This document shows, piece after piece, positions 7,496 to 16,234 of a DNA stretch of 50,113 nucleotides. Source of the DNA: Methylotenera_A sp031422335 (lineage in GTDB: Bacteria > Pseudomonadota > Gammaproteobacteria > Burkholderiales > Methylophilaceae). The notes under the pieces are model-generated. The model did no database searches. It was not told the origin of the DNA and saw only the letters and a program-made list of their open reading frames with translations. The position numbers and the translations under genes were made by a program. Location of the stretch: NCBI GenBank assembly GCA_031422335.1, contig JANOQW010000002.1, positions 1-50,113 on the forward strand, read 5' to 3'. Positions within the stretch are counted from its first letter, which is position 1. Each line of letters starts with the position of its first letter.

Positions 7496-8845
7496 ATGTT
7501 TAGTAAGTCAATACCATTAAAGCTAAGTTTAATCACCACACTTTTTATTTTTAGCGTGGCAATACCAGCAACAGAGCTTGATCTATCAGCACTGCCAACA
7601 ACACCTAACGACAACAAGCATGCAAGCGTGTTAGCAACCTACGTGCTACCTGCAACAGATATATCAACATTAAATCCAGGTGTTGATTTAGGTGATTTTG
7701 CGTTAGCAACAAAAAATGGTTACCCAAATCCTAAAATTCCAGGTATTGGCTCGGCATTAGTACCTGTTCCAAACAAGCCCAACGAGTTTTATATGATGAC
7801 AGACCGCGGTCCTAACTTTGATAATACCAATAGTTCTGGCAAATCTTATGGAAAAACATTTCCACTGCCAAAATTCACACCTGCAATTGTGCATGTTCGG
7901 CTTAATCAAGGTCAGGTTGAAGTCATTCATGCTATTCCAATCGTTGACAATAATGGCAAGCCTGTCACAGGCATCAGTAATAACAAAGATGACGAATTAC
8001 CTTACCCAAGCGATGCAAGCTCACCTATGCCATTTAACCCTAATGGCATTGATCCAGAAGCCATGCAGTTGCTGCCTGATGGAAATTTCTTAATTTCTGA
8101 AGAGTATGGCCCAAGCTTGCTACTGGTTGACGCAAATGGCAAAATTTTGATGCGCTACGTGCCAATCGGTAAAAATTATGCTGGTATTAACTACTCAGTA
8201 AAAGCCATATTGCCAGCCATTTACAAAGAGCGCCGTAATAACCGTGGCTTTGAAAACGTGAGTGTTACGCCCGATGGAAAAACGGCTTATGCCACTTTAC
8301 AAAGCCCAATGGGCGACGCTAAGAATAAGTTGTACGAAAAAAGTCGTGTAGTACGTATTTTGCGTTTAGATATTAACCAACCAGAAGATGCCAAAGTGAC
8401 AGGCATATTTTTAGTGCTGCAAAATGAAAAATCAGCTTATCCAGATACCGACAAACAAAAAGACTTGAAATATTCAGATGCTGTGGCCATTAGCCAAGAC
8501 AGGATTTTGTTGCTTGAGCGCGCCAGTAAAAAAGTGAAACTGATAGTGGCAGATTTAAGAAGCGCAACCAATGTTTTAAATCACGCAGACGTGAATGGCT
8601 TAAAGTTTGAGAGTGAAGACTTAGATAAGTTATCTATTAAAACTGCTCAAACTAGCGAGGTGTTTGATAGCCGCGATGTATTCTTTAAAATTGATACCGA
8701 TAAGCTAGAAGGCTTGGCAGTGCTTACACCAGGCATTGTGGCTATTAGCAATGATAACGATTTTGGCATTGGCGATGACAATTTGAATGAATATCCAAGC
8801 AAAGTTTGGGTGATTCGCTTGGGTAAAAGTTTGATTGCGCCATAA
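7496..8845 (+). CDS. Secreted phytase-like esterase-family protein
   Basis: 449 residues from the ATG at 7496, which has AGAGGA seven bases upstream. An upstream in-frame start at 7427 lacks such a site and would put a non-signal stretch before the signal peptide. A Sec signal spans about residues 1-28 (SLITTLFIFSVAIPA). The body shows the pattern of the 'esterase-like activity of phytase' family (PF13449): GIGSALVPVPNKPNEFYMMTDRG, GIDPEAMQLL, FLISEEYGPSL, RRNNRGFENVSVTPDGK and LEGLAVLTPG, probably a beta-propeller. Sitting between phoU and an OprP-type porin, it probably releases phosphate from organic phosphates in the periplasm. The exact substrate cannot be told from sequence. Confidence 0.8.
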   Translation: MFSKSIPLKLSLITTLFIFSVAIPATELDLSALPTTPNDNKHASVLATYVLPATDISTLNPGVDLGDFALATKNGYPNPKIPGIGSALVPVPNKPNEFYMMTDRGPNFDNTNSSGKSYGKTFPLPKFTPAIVHVRLNQGQVEVIHAIPIVDNNGKPVTGISNNKDDELPYPSDASSPMPFNPNGIDPEAMQLLPDGNFLISEEYGPSLLLVDANGKILMRYVPIGKNYAGINYSVKAILPAIYKERRNNRGFENVSVTPDGKTAYATLQSPMGDAKNKLYEKSRVVRILRLDINQPEDAKVTGIFLVLQNEKSAYPDTDKQKDLKYSDAVAISQDRILLLERASKKVKLIVADLRSATNVLNHADVNGLKFESEDLDKLSIKTAQTSEVFDSRDVFFKIDTDKLEGLAVLTPGIVAISNDNDFGIGDDNLNEYPSKVWVIRLGKSLIAP

Positions 8846-8885
8846 AAATTGCGACTAAGTTAAAAGTCGCTGCCAATGCTGCACA

Positions 8886-8923
8886 AACCGCTTAGCTAAA
8901 GCCATTTAGCAAGCGGTTTTTTA
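8886..8923 (+). terminator. Terminator after the phytase-like gene
   Basis: AACCGCTT and AAGCGGTT form the main stem, with an inner GCTAAA/TTTAGC stem, followed by TTTTTTA. Confidence 0.85.
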
Positions 8924-8962
8924 TTGTCGTAAGAATACAACAGCCCAGCAAAAAATAGTTCT

Positions 8963-8991
8963 TTGTCATCTAAGTGTCACATTAATGTCTC
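8963..8991 (+). promoter_or_regulatory. Triple Pho box upstream of the phosphate porin
   Basis: TTGTCAT (8963-8969), GTGTCAC (8974-8980) and ATGTCTC (8985-8991) repeat every 11 bp with 4-bp spacers, the spacing of PhoB half-sites. The third unit covers the upstream ATG at 8985, which argues against that codon being the start of the porin. Confidence 0.7.
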
Positions 8992-9044
8992 AAAATTCGT
9001 CTGTTGAAAATCTTAATCTAACTGTTTTAACTGGGGACTTTAAA

Positions 9045-10559
9045 ATGAATTTTAAATTACATAAATTAGTAGCAACAACGCTTGCAAGCACATTTTTACT
9101 AGGTTTCGGTGCAAATGCTTTGGCTGATAGCACCGACGATATTGTGAATGCACTGATGGCAAAAGGCGTGCTGACCGAAGAGGAAGGCGCACTTTTATTG
9201 AAAGGCCGCTCTGGCGAAAAAGAAGCATCAGATAAGAAAAAAGAATCCGCCGTATCAGCCAAATTTAAAGATGGTTTAAGCTTTGAAAGTGGCGATGGTA
9301 AGTTTAAAGCGCAAGTCAATGGCCGTGCGCACATTGATTACCGTAATTTTGACCATGATGATGGCGCTAGAAATCCAGCATTAGCTCCAGCTACAGTTAC
9401 AAATTCTATCGCTAACGTAAATGGCAATACTGTCAGTGACACGTTTGACTTACGCCGTGCACGCTTAGGCTTCAAAGTGAATTATAAAGATTATTATGAA
9501 GGTGAAGTTGTTGCTGATTTAACAGATAACGGCTCTTCAATTGACGTTGCTACGCTAAATATCGCGTGGTGGCAGCCAGCGCAATTTAAGTTTGGTATCT
9601 TTAAAATGCCAATGAACTTGGAAGAGTTGACTAGTTCGAACAACATTGATTTTCAAGAGCGTTCATTTGTAAACCAATTAGCACCAGGTAAAGAGATAGG
9701 CGCAATGTTACATGGCTCGCCGTTCAAAGGCATCACATATGGCCTAGCAGTTTCTAACGGTAATGCTAGATTACGCGAGGCAGATATTCGTGAAGATGGT
9801 AAAGATGTTATTGGCCGTGTGACTGCCAACTTTGCAGAAATGATGGATAACAAGGAAATGGTATTGCACACTGGTTTATCATTTTCACAAGGCGACACAC
9901 CAGAAGGCCAAGTGGGTATTTCAGGTCGTACAGAAGGCCGCGGTGCTACATTCTTCAGAGCGCCAACTTTAGCCAATGCCGCTGCAGCGTTTGATGGTAC
10001 TGACCGTACACGTTTTGGTGTTGAAGGCGCCGTTGGTTACGGCCCATTTAAGCTGCAAGCTGAGTGGTTGCAACAAAATAACGATTTTGAAACAGTCGTA
10101 CGTGATTATGATGTGGATATTGAAAACTGGTATGTGCAAGCTTTGTGGACAATTAGCGGTGAAAACTATGCTGATGCCTATAAAAACGGTTCATTCGGTT
10201 CGCGTAAACCTAAAAATGATTTTGACCCAGCTACGTTCTCAGGCGGATTGTGGGAGGTTGGCGTACGCTATAGTGAGTTTGATGCATCTGATTACGATAC
10301 AGTCGGCATCGCTAATGGCACAGTAGATGCTGCATTTGGTGCAGCTACTTCTGCAACAAAAGCAGCTGGTTTTGCTAAAGCCGATGCATGGACATTCGGT
10401 GTGAAATTCTTGCCAAATGCCAATATGCGCTTTATGTTGAACTACGTGATGACAGACTTCAGTGATGTCATTGGCGGTGCTACAGGTGGCGTAATCGTTA
10501 ACAATGAGCGTATTGACGATGAAAAAGCATTAATAGCCCGTGCGCAGTGGATGTTCTAG
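9045..10559 (+). CDS. Phosphate-selective porin, OprP/OprO family
   Basis: 504 residues from the ATG at 9045, which is preceded by GGGGA and begins a clear signal peptide (MNFKLHKLVATTLASTFLLG, cleaved after about residue 27). An in-frame ATG 60 bp earlier lies inside the Pho box and is rejected. The mature protein has a short N-terminal helix with lysine-rich linker (about residues 60-75), then a beta-barrel with SDTFDLRRARLGFKV, IFKMPMNLEEL and a C-terminal aromatic end (AQWMF) needed for outer-membrane assembly. This pattern belongs to PF07396. It should let phosphate or polyphosphate across the outer membrane and feed PstS. Confidence 0.87.
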   Translation: MNFKLHKLVATTLASTFLLGFGANALADSTDDIVNALMAKGVLTEEEGALLLKGRSGEKEASDKKKESAVSAKFKDGLSFESGDGKFKAQVNGRAHIDYRNFDHDDGARNPALAPATVTNSIANVNGNTVSDTFDLRRARLGFKVNYKDYYEGEVVADLTDNGSSIDVATLNIAWWQPAQFKFGIFKMPMNLEELTSSNNIDFQERSFVNQLAPGKEIGAMLHGSPFKGITYGLAVSNGNARLREADIREDGKDVIGRVTANFAEMMDNKEMVLHTGLSFSQGDTPEGQVGISGRTEGRGATFFRAPTLANAAAAFDGTDRTRFGVEGAVGYGPFKLQAEWLQQNNDFETVVRDYDVDIENWYVQALWTISGENYADAYKNGSFGSRKPKNDFDPATFSGGLWEVGVRYSEFDASDYDTVGIANGTVDAAFGAATSATKAAGFAKADAWTFGVKFLPNANMRFMLNYVMTDFSDVIGGATGGVIVNNERIDDEKALIARAQWMF

Positions 10560-10584
10560 TTTAGGCTTTATAGTCTTTAAACTT

Positions 10585-10610
10585 AAACCCGCTCTGGCAG
10601 CGGGTTTTTT
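10585..10610 (+). terminator. Terminator after the porin
   Basis: AAACCCGCT (10585-10593) and AGCGGGTTT (10599-10607) form a 9-bp stem with a 5-nt loop, followed by a T run. Confidence 0.9.
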
Positions 10611-10674
10611 ATTGTCTAGCGCTTATCGGGTATAATCAATTCAACTTACAATTTAAGTATTTTTAGAGTCAACC

Positions 10675-11313
10675 ATGTATAAACATCCACTATTAGATCG
10701 CGATAAAATGTCTCCGCAAGAGGCGTTAGATATTTTAATCGAAGGCAACCATCGTTTTGCCAACAATCTTACTGCCAATAAAGATTTACTCAACTTGGTT
10801 GAGCTCACCAAAAATAAACAACATCCGTTTGCCTCTTTTTTAAGTTGCAGTGATTCGCGCGCACCGGTTGAGTTGCTATTTGATCAGGCGCTAGGCGATA
10901 TTTTTAGCGTCCGCTTGGCAGGTAATATTGCGTCGGATAAATGTATTGGTAGCCTGGAATTTAGCACTAAATATTTAGGCAGCAAGTTGATTGTGGTGAT
11001 GGGGCACAGCAGCTGCGGCGCGGTTAAAGCGGCGTGTGATGATTTTAAAGATGGCCATATTGGCGAAATTATCAACATGATTAAGCCTGCCATTCGTCAC
11101 GAAAAAACTGTTTTAGAGGATAGAACTTCTAAAAATGATGATTTTGTAGAAAAAATTTGTGCGCTCAACGTGCAATATCAAATCGATCAAATTATTCGCA
11201 CCAGCGATATTATTCAAGATATGCTTGAGGCCAAACAAATTGGCGTGGTGGGCGGCGTTTATGATTTAAATACTGGCACCGTGCAGTTTTTGCCTGATAC
11301 GTTTATGTTGTAA
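10675..11313 (+). CDS. Beta-class carbonic anhydrase
   Basis: 212 residues, normal for the beta class. It interconverts CO2 and bicarbonate in the cytoplasm. Zinc ligands and catalytic residues are visible: C58, D60 and R62 in CSDSRAP, and H111 and C114 in GHSSCGAV. There is no signal peptide. A TATAAT box lies at 10631-10636. In a methylotroph it would supply bicarbonate from dissimilated C1 carbon; that is inference. Single-gene unit, convergent with fdx (9 bp apart). I do not assign can or cynT because both fit. Confidence 0.93.
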   Translation: MYKHPLLDRDKMSPQEALDILIEGNHRFANNLTANKDLLNLVELTKNKQHPFASFLSCSDSRAPVELLFDQALGDIFSVRLAGNIASDKCIGSLEFSTKYLGSKLIVVMGHSSCGAVKAACDDFKDGHIGEIINMIKPAIRHEKTVLEDRTSKNDDFVEKICALNVQYQIDQIIRTSDIIQDMLEAKQIGVVGGVYDLNTGTVQFLPDTFML

Positions 11314-11322
11314 ACATTCGCT

Positions 11323-11664
11323 TTAGCGGTGGCCTTCTTTAGCCATATTGATGCTGTACTTTGGAATCTCAATGACTAAATCGGTCGTGCCGACCATGGC
11401 TTGGCAAGATAGGCGCGAGTTTGGCTCTAAGCCCCACGCTTTATCCAGCAAATCGTCCTCTTTTTCTTCTGATACGTTTAGACTTTTAAAGCCTTCGCGA
11501 ATAATCACATGGCAAGTGGTGCAAGCGCAGGCTTGGTCGCAAGCGTGATCAATATCAATCTCGTTGTTTAGTAGCACATCGCAAATACTTTCACCAGTTT
11601 TAGCCTCAATCGCTGCGCCATCTGGGCAAAGCTCTATATGCGGTAAAATAATTATTTGAGGCAT
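11323..11664 (-). CDS. fdx: [2Fe-2S] ferredoxin of the isc operon
   Basis: 113 residues, adrenodoxin type. The cluster ligands are C42, C48 and C51 in CDQACACTTC, and C87 in RLSCQAMV. It supplies electrons for iron-sulfur cluster assembly on IscU. Last gene of the isc operon, separated from hscA by 151 bp that contain a long inverted repeat. The ATG at 11664 has only a weak purine stretch upstream. Confidence 0.94.
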   Translation of the reverse strand: MPQIIILPHIELCPDGAAIEAKTGESICDVLLNNEIDIDHACDQACACTTCHVIIREGFKSLNVSEEKEDDLLDKAWGLEPNSRLSCQAMVGTTDLVIEIPKYSINMAKEGHR

Positions 11665-11702
11665 TTTTTCTATTTCCTAATTTCTATATTCAAATCAAAC
11701 CT

Positions 11703-11786
11703 GTCATTCAGAGCGATAGCGAAGAATCCAGTATTTTGCTGGTAAGTCTATTAACAACTAGATTCTTCACTATCGCTCTGAATGAC
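11703..11786. repeat. Long inverted repeat between hscA and fdx
   Basis: The 26-base arms at 11703-11728 and 11761-11786 are complementary except for one position. The left arm starts GTCATTCAGAGCGATAGC, the right ends GCTCTGAATGAC, with a 32-nt loop. Transcribed, it would fold into a very stable hairpin within the isc message just before fdx. Similar words (CATTC.GAGCGA..GCGAAGAATC) are familiar to me as interspersed repeats in other bacteria; that is from memory, not a search. Confidence 0.9.
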
Positions 11787-11815
11787 GGCGAAGAAAATTG
11801 TCATCATCATAGAGT

Positions 11816-13678
11816 TTATAAATCAATCTCGTCTAAATTTTTGCCTGCTAGCGCACGGCTTACGCTGGCATCCATGCGTTTTGCGGCAAAATCTTCCGTT
11901 GCAGTATTAAGCGTTTCTGTGGCATCTCTAATAGCATCGCCAGCACCCGCATGGATATTGGTCTGCAGGGCACCTATTTGCGCAATAATTTGTTGTTTTT
12001 CTTGCGTATTCAGCAAGTCGCCATCCTGTTCTAACGCAGCATTGATGGCCGCAATTAAACTTTGCGCGTCCACAATCGCTTCGTTCAGCATGCGTGTTTC
12101 TTTATCAATTTCGGCCGATTCAAAGCCCGCTTTTAGCATGCTTAATAATTGTTCTTCGCTTAAACCGTAGCTGGGTTTAACTGTGATATTCGCTTCAATA
12201 TTGGTGCTGGCTTCGCGCGCTGAAACACTGAGTAAGCCATCGGCATCCACAGTAAAGGTGACGCGAATTCTAGCCGCGCCTGCCACCATCGGTGGAATGC
12301 CGCGCAGTTCAAACTTGGCTAGGCTGCGGCAATCGGTCACTAATTCACGCTCGCCCTGCAACACGTGGATGCTCATGGCGGTTTGGCCATCTTTAAAGGT
12401 GGTGAATTCTTGCGCGCGCGCAATCGGTAGCGTGCTATTACGCGGAATCACTTTTTCCACCAAGCCGCCCATGGTTTCTAGGCCAAGCGAGAGCGGAATC
12501 ACATCGAGTAACAACAATTCTTTGTCAGATCGATTACCCGCTAAAGCGTTGGCTTGAATCGCTGCGCCAAGCGCCACTACTTTGTCTGGATCTAAATTGG
12601 TGAGCGGTGTTTTTTTGAAAAAATCGGCTACCGCTAATCTAATTTGCGGCATGCGGGTGGCGCCGCCCACCATTACCACGCCTTTAATATCATCAATCGT
12701 TAAACCTGCATCGCGCAACGCTTTTTTGGTTGGCGTCAGTGTTTTGGTGACCAAGGTTTGCGTTAAGTCATTGAATTGTTTGGTACTTAGGCTTAAGTCT
12801 ATCAGCTCGCCTGTGCTTAACATGCTGGTTATTTGCGCACTGGCGTGGTCTGTTAGCCATTCTTTTGCTTCACGCGCTTTGGTGAGTAACAATCGCGTAT
12901 CTTGCGCGTTTACAGGCTTGCATTTACTCTGTTCAAGTATCCAGCAGAAAATTCTGCGGTCAAAATCGTCGCCGCCCAAAGCGCTATCGCCGTTGGTTGC
13001 CAGCACTTCAAACACGCCTTTACTTAGCTTGAGGATAGATATATCAAAAGTCCCACCACCTAAGTCATAAATCACATAAGTGCCTTCAACGCCATTATCT
13101 AAACCATAAGCTACCGCTGCGGCAGTCGGCTCATTAAGCAAGCGCAACACGTTTAAACCCGCTAGGCGCGCAGCATCTTTGGTGGCTTGGCGCTGTGCAT
13201 CATCAAAATAGGCAGGTACAGTAATTACCACGCCTACCAGTTCACCGCCTAGGCTTTTCTCAGCACGTTTTTTTAAATCTTTTAAAATTTCAGCAGAAAT
13301 CTCAACCGGACTTTTAACGCCAGCGCGGGTTTCAATTTGTAGCATCTCGCCGTTGTCAATAAAGTGATATGGCTGCAACGATACGTCAATATCTTTTAGC
13401 CCGCGTCCCATAAAGCGCTTGGCCGAAACAATCGTATTGCTTGGGTCTTGCGATTGCGCCGCTTGCGCGCTGTAACCCACGTCAATGCTAGAGTCTGGCA
13501 TGTAGCGTACTACGCTGGGTAATAAGGCATGGCCATCTTCATCTAGCAAAACGATGCTTTGGCCGCTGCGTACCGTGGCCACCAGCGAATTGGTAGTGCC
13601 AAGATCTATGCCCACTGCCAGCTTGTGTTGATGCGGCGCGGTAGATTGGCCAGGTTCGGATATTTGTAGTAAAGCCAT
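11816..13678 (-). CDS. hscA: Fe-S cluster assembly chaperone HscA (Hsp70 family)
   Basis: 620 residues. It is the specialised Hsp70 that, with HscB, releases clusters from IscU by ATP hydrolysis. The ATPase domain opens with AVGIDLGTTNSLVATV (residues 21-36) and has VIYDLGGGTFDISIL and VMVGGATRMPQIR. The substrate-binding domain lies around residues 390-510, with a helical lid after that. Residues 569-582 (GALQTNIHAGAGDA) in the lid are encoded by a copy of the 41-bp palindromic repeat. It is followed by fdx and preceded by hscB (32 bp gap). Confidence 0.96.
   Translation of the reverse strand: MALLQISEPGQSTAPHQHKLAVGIDLGTTNSLVATVRSGQSIVLLDEDGHALLPSVVRYMPDSSIDVGYSAQAAQSQDPSNTIVSAKRFMGRGLKDIDVSLQPYHFIDNGEMLQIETRAGVKSPVEISAEILKDLKKRAEKSLGGELVGVVITVPAYFDDAQRQATKDAARLAGLNVLRLLNEPTAAAVAYGLDNGVEGTYVIYDLGGGTFDISILKLSKGVFEVLATNGDSALGGDDFDRRIFCWILEQSKCKPVNAQDTRLLLTKAREAKEWLTDHASAQITSMLSTGELIDLSLSTKQFNDLTQTLVTKTLTPTKKALRDAGLTIDDIKGVVMVGGATRMPQIRLAVADFFKKTPLTNLDPDKVVALGAAIQANALAGNRSDKELLLLDVIPLSLGLETMGGLVEKVIPRNSTLPIARAQEFTTFKDGQTAMSIHVLQGERELVTDCRSLAKFELRGIPPMVAGAARIRVTFTVDADGLLSVSAREASTNIEANITVKPSYGLSEEQLLSMLKAGFESAEIDKETRMLNEAIVDAQSLIAAINAALEQDGDLLNTQEKQQIIAQIGALQTNIHAGAGDAIRDATETLNTATEDFAAKRMDASVSRALAGKNLDEIDL
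11934..11974 (-). repeat. 41-bp palindromic repeat inside hscA
   Basis: Read on the minus strand, the left arm and loop match the consensus at 26 of 28 positions (GCCCTGCAGACC then AATATCCATGC). The right arm (GGTGCTGGCGATGC) differs but resembles that of the trmJ copy. It lies in phase with HscA and codes GALQTNIHAGAGDA. Confidence 0.8.
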
Positions 13679-13710
13679 TTGGTCGCTAGTGGATAGTCGT
13701 TAGTGAGTAG

Positions 13711-14229
13711 TTATTCAAGGTGCTCGATTGCTTTATGAATATCGGCAGTCACTTTGTCGATAAAAATGAGCTTACGCGTACTATCTGTGGCGGCTGTAAA
13801 GTCTTGTTTGGCATCAAAGTATTCGGTCAACTCGGCTTGTAACTGTTTGCCATCACGCTGCATTTCTACCAATAAGCTTTCTAGCGCGGTCATATCTTTT
13901 GCTTGGCTTGCATCTTCTAAACTTTCGCGCCACTCCATTTGCTGCATTAAAAAATCATGTGGCATTTTGGTATTAGTTTCGCTGGTCGCATTGATGCCCT
14001 GTAGAGTCAACAGATATGTGGCTCGCAGGGCAGGTGATTTAAGTGTTAAATAGGCTTCATTGGCCAATGTGGCAGTTTGCATCGATTGTAACTTTTCGGC
14101 GGTGCTTGCGGTGACGAAACGGTCAGGATGGCTGGCCGATTGGATTGCGCGAAAGTTGGTTTCCAACATGGTTAAATCGATTGAAAATTGCGGTTTTAAC
14201 CCAAACAGCTCAAAATAACTCAAGTTCAC
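13711..14229 (-). CDS. hscB: Fe-S co-chaperone HscB (J-domain protein)
   Basis: 172 residues. It recruits IscU to HscA. The N-terminal J domain contains the HPD motif (SHPDRF). The C-terminal helical domain that binds IscU contains LRATYLLTLQG and DFLMQQMEWRESLEDA, both typical of HscB. The start is a GTG at 14229 preceded by ACAGGT; no in-frame ATG is found until the middle of the J domain. It starts 9 bp after iscA. Confidence 0.94.
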   Translation of the reverse strand: MNLSYFELFGLKPQFSIDLTMLETNFRAIQSASHPDRFVTASTAEKLQSMQTATLANEAYLTLKSPALRATYLLTLQGINATSETNTKMPHDFLMQQMEWRESLEDASQAKDMTALESLLVEMQRDGKQLQAELTEYFDAKQDFTAATDSTRKLIFIDKVTADIHKAIEHLE

Positions 14230-14238
14230 ACCTGTAGA

Positions 14239-14562
14239 TTAAACCGTAAAGCTTTCACCGCAACCGCACTCATCCTTCACATTCGGATTATTAAACTTAA
14301 AGCCTTCGTTCAAGCCTTCTTTGGTGAAATCTAATTCTGTGCCGTCAATGTAAGCCAAGCTTTTCGGATCCACAATCACCTTTACGCCGTGGCTATCAAA
14401 GCTCGTGTCTTCGGGCTGCATATCATCCACAAACTCTAGCGTATAAGCCATGCCAGAGCAACCCGTGGTTTTAACGCCCAAGCGTAAACCAATGCCTTTA
14501 CCGCGATTGGCAAGAAATTTTTCGACGCGATTAGCCGCCGCAGGTGTCAAACTAATTGCCAT
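14239..14562 (-). CDS. iscA: Iron-sulfur cluster assembly protein IscA
   Basis: 107 residues, A-type carrier. The three conserved cysteines are C35 (TTGCSGMAY) and C99 and C101 (DECGCGESF). It takes clusters or iron to target apoproteins. It starts 3 bp after the iscU stop codon, so the two are probably translationally coupled. ErpA is a close relative, but the isc position supports IscA. Confidence 0.95.
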   Translation of the reverse strand: MAISLTPAAANRVEKFLANRGKGIGLRLGVKTTGCSGMAYTLEFVDDMQPEDTSFDSHGVKVIVDPKSLAYIDGTELDFTKEGLNEGFKFNNPNVKDECGCGESFTV

Positions 14563-14565
14563 CGC

Positions 14566-14964
14566 CTAAGCCGCTACTTTCGCTGCTAATTGTTTGGCTT
14601 TAATATCGGCAACTGCTGCTTTAATGGCATCTTCCGCCAATACGGAGCAGTGAATCTTTACCGGCGGCAAGGCTAATTCTTCAGCGATTTCTGAGTTCTT
14701 AATCGCGTAAGCTTGGTCAATAGTGCGGCCTTTTAACCATTCTGTCACCAGTGAGCTAGACGCAATGGCCGAGCCGCAGCCGTAGGTTTTGAATTTTGCA
14801 TCTTCAATAATGCCGCTATCATTTACCTTAATCATCAATTTCATCACGTCGCCACAAGCAGGCGCACCGACCATACCAGTACCTACATTTGGGTCGTTTT
14901 TATCTAAACTACCGACGTTACGCGGGTTTTCGTAGTGATCTAAAACTTTGTCTGAATATGCCAT
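14566..14964 (-). CDS. iscU: Fe-S cluster scaffold IscU
   Basis: 132 residues. Ligands C37, D39 (GAPACGD), C63 (YGCGSA), H105 and C106 are all present. LPPVK at residues 99-103 is the HscA recognition motif. The cluster is built here from sulfur supplied by IscS. A strong AAGGAG precedes the ATG at 14964. It follows iscS by 12 bp. Confidence 0.97.
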   Translation of the reverse strand: MAYSDKVLDHYENPRNVGSLDKNDPNVGTGMVGAPACGDVMKLMIKVNDSGIIEDAKFKTYGCGSAIASSSLVTEWLKGRTIDQAYAIKNSEIAEELALPPVKIHCSVLAEDAIKAAVADIKAKQLAAKVAA

Positions 14965-14976
14965 TTTACTTCTCCT

Positions 14977-16197
14977 TTAGTGGGCTGCCCACTGTACTTT
15001 CGATATATCAATTCCGTCCTTAAACATTTCCCAAAGTGGGGATAATTCTCTTAATTTTTCAATTTTACTTTTCATTAAATCGATGGTGTAATCTACATCG
15101 GCTTCAGTGGTAAAACGGCCAATACTGAATCGAATCGAGCTATGTGCCAACTCATCGCTGCGGCCTAAAGCGCGCAGCACATAACTTGGCTCTAAGCTGG
15201 CCGATGTACAGGCAGAGCCTGACGATACTGCAATGCCTTTTACCGCCATAATCAACGATTCGCCCTCAACATAATTAAAACTGATATTTAGATTATGCGG
15301 AATGCGATGTTCAAGGTCGCCATTGACATAAGTTTCCTCAATGTCTTGCAAGCCAGCAAGTAAGCGGTCGCGCAACATACGAATGCGCTCATTTTCAGTC
15401 GCCATTTCTAGCCGCGCCAACCTAAAAGCCTCGCCCATGCCTACGCATTGGTGTGTAGGTAACGTACCGCTGCGCATGCCGCGCTCGTGACCGCCACCAT
15501 GCATTTGCGCTTCGATTCTTACGCGTGGTTTGCGGCTGACATAGAGTGCGCCGATACCTTTTGGGCCGTAAGTTTTATGCGCACAAAAGCTCATTAAATC
15601 CACCGGTAAATTGGCCAAATCAATCACTACTTTGCCTGTGGCTTGCGCCGCATCAACGTGAAAAATAACACCTGCTTCGCGGCAAATTTTGCCTATCGCT
15701 GCAATATCTTGAATCACGCCAATTTCGTTGTTCACCATCATCACGCTGGCTAGTACAGTATCGGGCTGAATCGCTGCTTTAAACTTGGCTAAATCTAGTA
15801 AGCCATCAGGTTCTGGCTCAAGGTATGTCGCAGTAAAACCTTGCCGCTCCAGCTCGCGCACCGCATCAATCACCGCTTTGTGCTCGGTGGCGATGGTAAT
15901 AATATGCTTGCCCTTGGTGCTGGCGTAAAAATTGGCCGCGCCTTTAATGGCTAAGTTGTTCGATTCTGTCGCGCCCGATGTCCAAACGATTTCTCGCGGA
16001 TCAGCGCCAACTAACAAGGCAATTTCTTCGCGCGCATTTTCTACCGCTTTTTCGGCGGTCCAACCATATGGGTGGCTGCGCGATGCGGGGTTACCATAAT
16101 GTTCGCACAAATACGGAATCATTACGTCTGCCACGCGCGGATCTACCGGAGTGGTGGCAGAGTAATCTAAATAAATCGGTTGTCTTTCCATTGTCAT
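14977..16197 (-). CDS. iscS: Cysteine desulfurase IscS
   Basis: 406 residues from the ATG at 16197; a TTG just before it and an ATG at 16191 are alternatives. PLP enzyme converting cysteine to alanine and a persulfide that supplies IscU. The family start is IYLDYSATTPVDPRV. The PLP lysine lies in SFCAHKTYGPKGIGALY, and the active cysteine lies in SSGSACTSASLEPSYVL, on the long IscS-type loop. The C-terminal end SPLWEMFKDGIDISKVQW is the usual IscS tail that docks IscU. This is the canonical copy; a second, divergent desulfurase lies just upstream. Confidence 0.96.
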   Translation of the reverse strand: MTMERQPIYLDYSATTPVDPRVADVMIPYLCEHYGNPASRSHPYGWTAEKAVENAREEIALLVGADPREIVWTSGATESNNLAIKGAANFYASTKGKHIITIATEHKAVIDAVRELERQGFTATYLEPEPDGLLDLAKFKAAIQPDTVLASVMMVNNEIGVIQDIAAIGKICREAGVIFHVDAAQATGKVVIDLANLPVDLMSFCAHKTYGPKGIGALYVSRKPRVRIEAQMHGGGHERGMRSGTLPTHQCVGMGEAFRLARLEMATENERIRMLRDRLLAGLQDIEETYVNGDLEHRIPHNLNISFNYVEGESLIMAVKGIAVSSGSACTSASLEPSYVLRALGRSDELAHSSIRFSIGRFTTEADVDYTIDLMKSKIEKLRELSPLWEMFKDGIDISKVQWAAH

Positions 16198-16234
16198 CAA
16201 TACTTTCTTATGCTTCCATATATTGCGGTACTAT

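Noticed and set aside
12183..13070. Long open frames on the plus strand opposite hscA
   Set aside because: They are antisense shadows of a highly conserved gene, without ribosome-binding sites or recognisable protein features.
13993..14033. A palindromic-repeat-like stretch inside hscB (GATGCCCTGTAGAG ... GGCTCGCAGGGCAG)
   Set aside because: The arms match but the loop does not, and the encoded residues (LRATYLLTLQG) are a conserved HscB motif, so ordinary protein conservation explains most of it.
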